DNA of 39,430 nt from IMG/VR virus record IMGVR_UViG_3300030090_001724, positions 1 through 39,430 of that record; one strand, given 5' to 3'. Origin of the DNA: a virus. Below the pieces are notes generated by a model. The model made no database searches. It saw nothing but the letters and a program-made list of their open reading frames with translations, and was not told the origin of the DNA. This document shows, piece after piece, positions 1-7,058 of this stretch. Position 1 is the first letter of the stretch; each line of letters begins with the position of its first letter. The position numbers and the translations under genes are program-made.

Positions 1-1412
1 TCTGCAAGATTAATCTTATTACGCAGTGCTTCGACGATCTTCTCATCTATAGTGCCCGGTGATATAAGGTCCACATACGTCACAGACTTCTTCTGTCCTA
101 TCCTATGTGCCCTATCTTCAGACTGCAATCGGCTCTCCAAGTCATAGCTGTTACTATAATACACAACGGTAGATGCTTGGTTTAGTGTAATGCCATAACC
201 ACCCGTCTTAGGCTGACCTACAAAAAACCGTAGCGAACTATCAGGATCTTCAAACCTTTGTACAATATCTTGTCTGTCATCCTGTTTAGTCTCACCATAG
301 TAGGTAGCTACACTATCTTTACCATATACCTCAGACAATCTTCTTTTAATCTCAGCTATGCCATAGACATAGTTACACCATATAATAACCTTACCGCTTG
401 TCTCTTCTATAATGTTCATTAGTTCGTCTAATCTACGGTTGTCTAACACTTCTAAACGGCCCTCGTCACTTTCAAGATAGCCACAGCATATTTGCTGTAA
501 TCTCATCAGCTGAGTTAGAATACTAGCTGTTGTAGCAAGTTCGCCCTTGGACAATCTAGCTAGTGCGAATCGCCGCATTTCCTCATAAACTTTAACTTGT
601 TGTGCTGTAAGTTCTACGTTTCTTCTTATGTATATTTTATCAGGTAAGTCCAAACAATCCTTCTTTAGTGTACGAGCTGAAAAGCTGACAAGCTTGGCAT
701 TAAGCTCATCTAATCGTCTATATCCTACTATATCATTGAAGCTACGACCACCAAATGTTTTACGCTGTATGATGGCGTATCTGTTTTGAAATGTGAAATA
801 AGATGACTGACCCAAGGCTTGTGGATCAAGGAACTGACATTGAGAAAACAAATCCATAGGTGACTTGGTCACAGGAGATCCTGTCAGTATACGTTTGTAT
901 TTAGCAAACTTACCCAGCTCCACTAAGTTCTTGGTACGCATAGCTTTTCTGTTCTTAACAGTGGTGCTCTCATCAATAACCATAATGTTGTCAGGGTTTT
1001 GCTTCAGAAAAAAGTACGCAGCCTTTTTACCACGCAAGGTGCTAAACGCCTCTACGTTTATAATAAAAAACTTAACGCCAGCCATAATCTCAAACACAAC
1101 TTTGTTCATATCGTCCTGAAAAGCTTTGGACTTGGATGGTTGCCAACGGACCACAAATCGTTCAAATTCATCAGGTAAATGGCTTGGTATCTCTTGTTTG
1201 ACCCAGTTATCATACACGCCTTTCGGTGCAACGATCATAGCTGCATCAATCTCGCCCTCTAATTTTAACTTACCTATTGTATCAATAATTACTTTTGATT
1301 TACCTAGTCCCATCTCCATGAACAGGGCGTAGTACTTACGTTTCCAACTTAGGTCTAATATTTCTTCCTGATGTCTGAATGGTTTTGTTTTAAATAAATA
1401 TGGCATTTTCAT
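1..1412 (-). CDS. SNF2-family DNA helicase/ATPase (C-terminus cut by window edge)
   Basis: I translated this frame directly: 470 codons run from the ATG at 1412 to the window edge without a stop. It is a superfamily 2 SNF2-type double-stranded DNA translocase. Visible motifs are the Walker A MGLGKSK (residues 34-40), a motif II variant DEST (147-150) in place of DEAH, TGSP (177-180, motif III), and a second RecA lobe ending in QSEDRAHRIGQ (430-440, motif VI). The start has AGGGAG six bases upstream; an in-frame second Met lies two codons on. Small SNF2 helicases of this form are common in phage replication modules and are thought to act in replication or recombination. It is the only long leftward gene and diverges from the replication operon, sharing its control region. 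Confidence 0.93.
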   Translation of the reverse strand, partial: MKMPYLFKTKPFRHQEEILDLSWKRKYYALFMEMGLGKSKVIIDTIGKLKLEGEIDAAMIVAPKGVYDNWVKQEIPSHLPDEFERFVVRWQPSKSKAFQDDMNKVVFEIMAGVKFFIINVEAFSTLRGKKAAYFFLKQNPDNIMVIDESTTVKNRKAMRTKNLVELGKFAKYKRILTGSPVTKSPMDLFSQCQFLDPQALGQSSYFTFQNRYAIIQRKTFGGRSFNDIVGYRRLDELNAKLVSFSARTLKKDCLDLPDKIYIRRNVELTAQQVKVYEEMRRFALARLSKGELATTASILTQLMRLQQICCGYLESDEGRLEVLDNRRLDELMNIIEETSGKVIIWCNYVYGIAEIKRRLSEVYGKDSVATYYGETKQDDRQDIVQRFEDPDSSLRFFVGQPKTGGYGITLNQASTVVYYSNSYDLESRLQSEDRAHRIGQKKSVTYVDLISPGTIDEKIVEALRNKINLA

Positions 1413-1422
1413 GATAACTCCC

Positions 1423-1451
1423 TTGACAATATATTATATAACGCATATCTT
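1423..1451 (+). promoter_or_regulatory. Predicted promoter of the replication operon
   Basis: TTGACA (1423-1428), a 17-bp spacer and TATCTT (1446-1451) form a sigma70-like promoter about 55 bp before the first rightward gene. The -10 overlaps an inverted repeat and the spacer overlaps the opposing promoter. Confidence 0.5.
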
Positions 1452-1462
1452 CTTATATGCAA
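1433..1462 (-). promoter_or_regulatory. Predicted promoter of the SNF2 helicase gene
   Basis: On the minus strand, TTGCAT (1462-1457), an 18-bp spacer and a perfect TATAAT (1438-1433) precede the SNF2 start at 1412. It lies face to face with the rightward promoter at 1423-1451, so the two probably exclude each other. Confidence 0.5.
1443..1460. repeat. Inverted repeat in the divergent control region
   Basis: GCATAT and ATATGC are separated by CTTCTT, a perfect 6-bp dyad. It covers the rightward -10 and reaches the leftward -35, a typical operator position. No repressor gene can be tied to it; the ribbon-helix-helix protein at 9150 is one candidate. Confidence 0.4.
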
Positions 1463-1506
1463 GTCAATAATAACGACTTTTAATCACGAACAACGGAGAT
1501 TTGAAC

Positions 1507-2076
1507 ATGAGTGATTTATTAAGACAGGTAGAAGCTGACGCTACAGGTGCAGATTCTATTAGTGATGTTAGCACAGATAAGCTGAAAAGCGTAGCTGACA
1601 TTGCACATAAAATAGCCTTAAAAGAAGACGAGGTTTCACAGCTTGAGGATAAACTCAAGACTGCGAAAAAAGAACTTCTTGCCTTAACTGATGAAGATAT
1701 GCCTTTGTTGATGGAAGAGATCAACTTAGAAAGTTTCACTTTATCAGATGGCTCTAAGGTCGAGATTGTGCCTACCTATGGTGGGTCAATTAAAGTAGCT
1801 GATCGCCCACAAGCACATGATTGGCTGCGAGGCAATGGCTTTGGTGATTTAATCAAATCATCTGTAGCGGCTGAGTTCGGTATGGGTGAAGACAACATCG
1901 CCAAAGATTTCTATGAAGCTGCTTTGTCACGAGGATTTACTGTCGATAAGAAAGAGATCGTACATAGCAGTACACTTAAATCTTGGATAAGAGAACAAAC
2001 TGAAGCCGGTCAAGAGATACCGCCAGTGTTTGGTGCGTGGACAGGCCGTAGAGCTAAAATTATGAAAGGAAAGTAA
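1507..2076 (+). CDS. Conserved phage protein with N-terminal coiled coil, function unknown
   Basis: 189 aa. I chose the ATG at 1507, eight bases after CGGAG, over the in-frame TTG at 1501. The N-terminal 70 residues are acidic and helical with a predicted coiled coil (about residues 35-65, KEDEVSQLEDKLKTAKKEL). A beta-rich part follows (LSDGSKVEIVPTYGGSIKV), and the end reads IPPVFGAWTGRRAKIMKGK. It is the first gene of the replication operon and abuts the SSB-like gene, whose ATG directly follows its stop. Similar proteins precede SSB-like genes in other marine phages as far as I recall. A replication accessory role is inferred from position only. Confidence 0.8.
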   Translation: MSDLLRQVEADATGADSISDVSTDKLKSVADIAHKIALKEDEVSQLEDKLKTAKKELLALTDEDMPLLMEEINLESFTLSDGSKVEIVPTYGGSIKVADRPQAHDWLRGNGFGDLIKSSVAAEFGMGEDNIAKDFYEAALSRGFTVDKKEIVHSSTLKSWIREQTEAGQEIPPVFGAWTGRRAKIMKGK

Positions 2077-2916
2077 ATGGCAGAATCAGTAGTAAAAAAA
2101 GAGCAACAGCAAGTTGCGACACTAGATTTCAGTATGGTGGAAGCCGACTCAGGTCTAGGTAATAAAGAAGTCGATCAAGAGACTTTGAGTATTCCGTTTT
2201 TAAAAACTAATTTATCAAAGCAGATACTTGAAGCTAATCGAGGATCTGTATCAGGTGATATGTATAATACAGTGACTGGTGAGATCTACGATAGAGAGAA
2301 AGGCGTGTTGGTTTTACCTTGTGTATTTCAAAGACGTTTTATTCAATGGTCTCCTCTTGGTGATGAGCAGAGTGCACCAATAGCTATATATTCAACAAAA
2401 GAAGAGTGTCCAGCTACAGAAAGATCTAAGGAAGATAATAAAGAATATCTTACCGATGGGTCAGGTCACTACATCGAAGACACTCATCAGCATTACTGTT
2501 TAATTATTAAGACTGATCAAAACGGTAAGCCGACTGGAGCTACAGATGCTGTTATGATTGCTATGAAGAGCACTTCTTTAAAAGCAAGTCGTAAATGGAA
2601 TAGCATAATATCCACAAGACGTAAGCAGAAAGCTGACGGATCTATGTTTATACCGCCAAGGTTTTTATATACTTACAGTCTTGGCACTTACATGGAAAGT
2701 GGACGTAAGGGTGACTATTTTGTTTGGGACATGAAGCTGAAAGAGGAGCTGACTAATATAAACCTTTATAATGAGGCCAAGGCTTTTGCTTTATCTGTTG
2801 AGCAGAATAATGTTGATGTGAAGTATGAACAAGATGAACCTCAAGCAGAAGCACCAAAGCCTGCAACACCGCCGAAAGCTGAAAGCAAAGGCGGTCAAGG
2901 AAATATGCCATTCTAA
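2077..2916 (+). CDS. Probable single-stranded DNA-binding protein
   Basis: 279 aa. The central region (about 35-235) is mixed alpha/beta with many basic and aromatic residues. The C-terminal 45 residues form a low-complexity acidic, Pro-rich tail (DEPQAEAPKPATPPKAE) ending in GNMPF. The last residues resemble the MPF/IPF tip through which bacterial SSB recruits partners; that resemblance and the place between replication genes are the reasons for the call. No OB-fold signature can be proven by eye. The start directly follows the upstream stop, and its last base overlaps the primase start. Confidence 0.55.
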   Translation: MAESVVKKEQQQVATLDFSMVEADSGLGNKEVDQETLSIPFLKTNLSKQILEANRGSVSGDMYNTVTGEIYDREKGVLVLPCVFQRRFIQWSPLGDEQSAPIAIYSTKEECPATERSKEDNKEYLTDGSGHYIEDTHQHYCLIIKTDQNGKPTGATDAVMIAMKSTSLKASRKWNSIISTRRKQKADGSMFIPPRFLYTYSLGTYMESGRKGDYFVWDMKLKEELTNINLYNEAKAFALSVEQNNVDVKYEQDEPQAEAPKPATPPKAESKGGQGNMPF

Positions 2917-4445
2917 TGTGGGAGGCTTTTAGTTCAATATTTGACGGACTAGAAGAGGCGTTTGGCACTTATAAGATAGATAAGACCCAAACCAATGGTA
3001 AGAAGTCCGGTAGAGCGGCTCTCGTGAGGGAGCCACGGACCAAGGATCATTGGGTGGGTCATCTGTCAGGTAAAGGGGACTCTCTAGGTATCATACCAAT
3101 CAATGCACGGTCACAGTGTAAGTGGGGTTGTATTGATATTGATACCTATCCTCTTGACCATAAAGTTCTTGTCGAGAAGATAAGAAAAGTAAAACTACCA
3201 CTGGTTGTATGTCGTTCCAAAAGTGGTGGGGCACACTGCTTTCTATTTAGCGAAGACTGGGTAGAAGCAAAAGATATGCAACAAACCTTACAACATATAT
3301 CAGCTGCTCTTGGCTACGGTCAAAGCGAGATATTTCCAAAACAGATTAAATTACATTTAGATCGTGGCGATGTAGGTAATTTTTTAAACTTACCGTATTA
3401 TGACGCAGAAAGTGGCCTTAGGTACGCGATAAAGGATGACGGCACCTCCGCTACCTTAGAAGAGTTTATCGCTCTGTACGATCAATATAAGCTCAATAAC
3501 GAGCAGATACTAGCATTACAAGTAGAAGATATAAAAGATACACCAATCAAAGATGGTCCACCATGCTTACAGACTTTATGTGAAAGTAAAATCAGTGAGG
3601 GTGGACGTAACAACGGATTATTTAACCTTGCTGTTTATTTACGCAAAGCGTTTCCTGACAGCTGGGAAACAGAGATACTAACCTACAACATGACCTATCT
3701 TGATCCACCATTACCATTAAGTGAGGTTAACCTTGTTGCCAACCAAGCTAAGAAGAAAGACTATGCCTACAAATGCACAGATAGTCCGATCAATGCACAT
3801 TGTAACAAAGAGCTGTGCAGAACACGATTACATGGCGTAGGGTCGGCCGTACAAGGGGCAACAGTCGCTAATTTAAGAAAATATAACTCAACACCGCCAG
3901 TTTGGTTCTTGGACGTCTCAGGGGAGCCCCTAGAGCTAGACACAGAAGCACTGCTATCACAACCTACGTTTCAGAAAGCTTGCATGGAACAGCTTAACTT
4001 CATGCCACGCTCTGTACGAAAAGAGACTTGGGAAGCACGGATCAGTGCTTTGCTTAACGAGATGAAAGAAAACGATGCAGCTATCATAGAAGTAGCTGAA
4101 GACGCAAGCACGAGTGGACAGTTCTACGATTACTTAGAAGAGTTTTGCAGACACTTACAGCAAGCACAGGAAAGAGAAGAGATATTGTTAAGAAGGCCTT
4201 GGACCGATGAAGAGGCACACTTAACTTATTTTCGACTAAGAGACTTTGAAAACTTTCTTAAGAAGAATAAGTTTTTTGAGTACAAGTCGCACAAGATTGC
4301 CCAACGCTTACGGGATATTAACGGGTCCAGTACGGTTATGAAAATCAGTAACCGATCCGTACGCGTTTGGGCAATACCCGCACACCGTAACACGGATCAG
4401 GAGTTTAATACACCAAATTTACAAACAGAAGAGGAGCCTTTTTAA
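2916..4445 (+). CDS. DNA primase, archaeo-eukaryotic (AEP) type
   Basis: 509 aa. The N-terminal domain carries the AEP signature: CIDIDTY with two metal-binding Asp (74, 76), then SKSGGAH (101-107) matching the sxH nucleotide-binding motif. Next comes a helical PriCT-like region with GGRNNGLFNLAVYLRKAF (229-246). Cysteines 217, 287, 296 and 301 could bind zinc or an Fe-S cluster. The family closest by eye is the primase domain of TOTE-type systems and phage primases. It would make RNA or DNA primers for the polymerase at 7059. It overlaps its neighbours by one base at each end (TAATG-type junctions), so it is probably translationally coupled. The C-terminal 170 residues are unassigned. Confidence 0.8.
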   Translation: MWEAFSSIFDGLEEAFGTYKIDKTQTNGKKSGRAALVREPRTKDHWVGHLSGKGDSLGIIPINARSQCKWGCIDIDTYPLDHKVLVEKIRKVKLPLVVCRSKSGGAHCFLFSEDWVEAKDMQQTLQHISAALGYGQSEIFPKQIKLHLDRGDVGNFLNLPYYDAESGLRYAIKDDGTSATLEEFIALYDQYKLNNEQILALQVEDIKDTPIKDGPPCLQTLCESKISEGGRNNGLFNLAVYLRKAFPDSWETEILTYNMTYLDPPLPLSEVNLVANQAKKKDYAYKCTDSPINAHCNKELCRTRLHGVGSAVQGATVANLRKYNSTPPVWFLDVSGEPLELDTEALLSQPTFQKACMEQLNFMPRSVRKETWEARISALLNEMKENDAAIIEVAEDASTSGQFYDYLEEFCRHLQQAQEREEILLRRPWTDEEAHLTYFRLRDFENFLKKNKFFEYKSHKIAQRLRDINGSSTVMKISNRSVRVWAIPAHRNTDQEFNTPNLQTEEEPF

Positions 4446-4750
4446 TGCAAGACGATGAAAGAATGGTAAAAGCTGACGGACTAGAAGATGCTATCATAGG
4501 CACAGGCAGTCGGATCAATATGCCTGATGTACTGGTTTACAGCTACAACAAAGCCGTAAAGATCTTTATGGAACGAGACGGTATGACACATGAAGAAGCC
4601 GTGGAGTGGATGGACTTCAATGTTGTCGGTGCTTGGGTAGGAGAGACAACACCAATCTTTGTCCACGAGATACCATCTGACCAGCAAGTCGATGAGTTCT
4701 TAGAAGACCTTGGCTTTGAACCACCTATCAGTCCTAGTAATGACAACTAA
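4445..4750 (+). CDS. Small acidic conserved phage protein, function unknown
   Basis: 101 aa, acidic. The pattern LEDAIIGTGSRINMPDVLVYSY, then RDGMTHEEAVEWMDFNVVGAWVGETTPIFV is one I have seen in many phage and some bacterial small proteins without known function. It sits between the primase and the SF1 helicase, overlapping each by one base, so it is expressed with the replication genes. No catalytic motif is visible. Confidence 0.8.
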   Translation: MQDDERMVKADGLEDAIIGTGSRINMPDVLVYSYNKAVKIFMERDGMTHEEAVEWMDFNVVGAWVGETTPIFVHEIPSDQQVDEFLEDLGFEPPISPSNDN

Positions 4751-6261
4751 TGTTTCGTATATTCGGGCCCCCAGGTACAGGCAAGACAACAACACTGCTC
4801 AATATGGTAGACAATCATCTTAGCCAAGGTGTACATCCAAACCACATTGCCTTTCTTGCGTTCACAAAGAAAGCAGCCAATGAAGCTAAAGAAAGAGCAG
4901 CGTCTAGATTTAAATTAGATCCTGAAAAAGATTTGTTTTTCTTCAGGACTTTACACAGTCTTGCACTAAATTTGTCAGAAATAAGGCCAGAGCAAGTCTT
5001 GTCACGAGAACATTTCTTAGAGCTGGGACAGAAGATAGGTATATCGTTTGGACGTATTAGCGGTATTGATGAAGATATTATTGATAAACAGAACAACGAT
5101 CATCCCATACTTAATACAATCAATCTAGCACGGCTACGCAAAGTTTCACTACGACAGCAATATAATGAATCATATATAGAAGATGACTGGAACACAGTAA
5201 ATTACGTCCACAAATGCTACATCGAATATAAGAAACAACGTAACCTCTATGACTTCACAGATATGCTTGAGATGTTTGTTAAAGACTATGACCGCATCTG
5301 TCCGACCTTTGAGATTACATTTCTTGATGAAGCACAGGACTTATCGCCTCTACAATGGGACATTGCCCACGCCTTGGATAAGAAAAGCAAAGCTATGTAT
5401 GCAGCTGGAGATGATGACCAAGCTATCTACAGATGGGCGGGAGCTGACGTCGATCAGTTTATTAATTTAGAAGGCACCTCAGAAACACTAGACCAGTCAT
5501 TCAGAGTACCAAGACAGATACACAAGATTGCTGAATCTATTGTTGATAGAATAAAGCATAGGTATCCGAAACGCTATCAGCCCAAAGAAGAAGAGGGCAC
5601 AGTCAAACACATGGCACGACTTGATGACATTGATCTTACAGAGGGACAATGGCTGATCTTAGCTCAAGCGGGTTACATCTTAAATCCAGTCGCAGAAACG
5701 CTCAAGTCTATGGGTCTGCTTTTTTCTCACAAAGGCCACCGTTCCATATCCGCGAAGATATCTTCAGCTGTAAATGGCTGGGAACAACTGCGTAAAGGTA
5801 AACAGATTACACTTGATACAGCAAGAGACGTCTACAGCTTCATGTCCAGTGGCACACGGGTTAAGCGAGGTTTTAAAAAATTAAGTGGCATAGATGATCA
5901 AGATTTGCTAGACATGGCAACATTACAGAACAGTCACGGACTTGTTGTAGGGGATGAACTTATATGGCACAAGGCACTCGATAGATTGCCGGAAGAGTCA
6001 AGAGTATACATTACAGCCCTGTTACGCAGAGGTGAGAAGTTTAATGGCGAGCCTCGCATTACAGTATCCACGATACACGGGTCCAAGGGCGGTGAGTCTG
6101 AAAATGTTGTGATATTCACCGACTTATCGCCCGCGGCTGACGATGCCATGCGGATTGGTAACGATGACGTACACCGCGTATTCTATGTAGCCGTTACACG
6201 GGCCAAACAAAATCTTTACATCATTGAACCTGATGACAACAACAGGAGCTATCACATATGA
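4750..6261 (+). CDS. UvrD/Rep-like superfamily 1 DNA helicase
   Basis: 503 aa, complete set of SF1 motifs: Walker A GPPGTGKTT (6-14), Ia AFTKKAANEA (37-46), II DEAQD (193-197), III GDDDQAIYRWAGA (220-232), IV QSFRVP (249-254), V STIHGSKGGE (440-449) and VI VFYVAVTRAK (477-486). It is an ATP-dependent 3'-5' DNA translocase or helicase. It is shorter than cellular UvrD (about 700 aa), with reduced 1B/2B domains. No DnaB-type replicative helicase occurs in the window, so this protein or the SNF2 protein may support fork movement; that is inference. Its last four bases overlap the SET gene. Confidence 0.93.
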   Translation: MFRIFGPPGTGKTTTLLNMVDNHLSQGVHPNHIAFLAFTKKAANEAKERAASRFKLDPEKDLFFFRTLHSLALNLSEIRPEQVLSREHFLELGQKIGISFGRISGIDEDIIDKQNNDHPILNTINLARLRKVSLRQQYNESYIEDDWNTVNYVHKCYIEYKKQRNLYDFTDMLEMFVKDYDRICPTFEITFLDEAQDLSPLQWDIAHALDKKSKAMYAAGDDDQAIYRWAGADVDQFINLEGTSETLDQSFRVPRQIHKIAESIVDRIKHRYPKRYQPKEEEGTVKHMARLDDIDLTEGQWLILAQAGYILNPVAETLKSMGLLFSHKGHRSISAKISSAVNGWEQLRKGKQITLDTARDVYSFMSSGTRVKRGFKKLSGIDDQDLLDMATLQNSHGLVVGDELIWHKALDRLPEESRVYITALLRRGEKFNGEPRITVSTIHGSKGGESENVVIFTDLSPAADDAMRIGNDDVHRVFYVAVTRAKQNLYIIEPDDNNRSYHI

Positions 6262-6575
6262 AAATTAATTATAACAGGTTTTACTACAATCCATTGCCTG
6301 ATGAAGTTTGTATACAGGTCAGCCCCATTCATGGTCACGGCATTTACGCCACACAAGATATTAAGAAAGGCACCGACCTTGGCTCCACACATATTAAGGT
6401 GCCGATGATCCTCACTTACATTAGAACACCGCTTGGTGGTTTTATAAACCACGCCGATCAGGCCAACTGCTATCTAGAATGCACACAAGACTGGGACGAT
6501 TATCTTGTCTATAATATAATTACAAAGAGACCGATTAAAAAAGATGAGGAGCTGACGTTAAATTATGAAGTATGA
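6258..6575 (+). CDS. Stand-alone SET-domain protein (putative lysine methyltransferase)
   Basis: 105 aa, made up almost entirely of a minimal SET domain: SPIHGHGIYATQDIKKG (N-terminal SET motif), GGFINHADQANC (the NHxxxxN motif binding S-adenosylmethionine) and EELTLNYEV (C-terminal motif). SET enzymes methylate lysines on proteins. The small size and lack of pre-SET or post-SET regions match free-standing phage and bacterial SET proteins. The target is unknown; candidates are host proteins or the phage's own Lys-rich proteins at 32-34 kb, which is speculation. It overlaps the genes on both sides. Confidence 0.82.
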   Translation: MKINYNRFYYNPLPDEVCIQVSPIHGHGIYATQDIKKGTDLGSTHIKVPMILTYIRTPLGGFINHADQANCYLECTQDWDDYLVYNIITKRPIKKDEELTLNYEV

Positions 6576-6858
6576 TGACCACAAACCATATAGAGAAATG
6601 ATACGGGACAAGTACAGAGAGGTAGGAGACATGATACGAAAACAAGATGAAACGGTAAACCATCCACCACACTACAAGCAGAACGCTGTCGAAGCTATTC
6701 ATGTTATACAAGCTGGGTTGGGTGCTGGGTTTGCAGATTATCTAAAAGGTAATATAATGAAGTATCTTATACGTTATAAACATAAAAATGGTGTAGAAGA
6801 TTTAAAAAAAGCTCAGTGGTACTTGGCTAAATTAATAGAGGTAGAGAGTAATGTTTAA
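6565..6858 (+). CDS. DUF3310 (SaV-like) protein
   Basis: 97 aa. Residues 32-92 carry the DUF3310 pattern: NHPPHYKQNAVEAIHVIQ, GNIMKYLIRYKHKNG and DLKKAQWYLAKLI. The family is widespread in phages and has been annotated as nucleotide-kinase-like, without firm biochemical support that I know of. It overlaps the SET gene by 11 bases and the next small gene by 8, within the replication operon. Confidence 0.88.
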   Translation: MKYDDHKPYREMIRDKYREVGDMIRKQDETVNHPPHYKQNAVEAIHVIQAGLGAGFADYLKGNIMKYLIRYKHKNGVEDLKKAQWYLAKLIEVESNV

Positions 6859-7051
6859 GGCAATGGCACTTATATGTGCCGCATGGATATCAAACGGGCA
6901 AGCTAAACAAGCTTGTTTTACACATATGTTTGATTGGGAGTTTGAAACAAAGCGAGAATGTCAGATAAGACTGATCTACTATCGGGCAAAAGAATTACCA
7001 CATTATCACAACATTGTATTAGGCGAATGTATTAAAGTTAACAAACTATAG
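6851..7051 (+). CDS. Small Cys-containing protein with signal-like N-terminus
   Basis: 66 aa. The first 18 residues (MFKAMALICAAWISNGQA) look like a short signal peptide or membrane anchor, followed by a region with three further cysteines. Two disulfides in the periplasm are possible. It overlaps the DUF3310 stop and ends seven bases before the polymerase gene. I do not recognise a family. A small gene at 26620 in the lysis region has a comparable size and a Cys-containing hydrophobic start, but no clear similarity. Confidence 0.6.
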   Translation: MFKAMALICAAWISNGQAKQACFTHMFDWEFETKRECQIRLIYYRAKELPHYHNIVLGECIKVNKL

Positions 7052-7058
7052 GACTATT

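Noticed and set aside
865-1332. Rightward ORFs of 84 and 68 codons
   Set aside because: They lie antisense inside the SNF2 helicase frame, which has all expected motifs; their own sequences look random.
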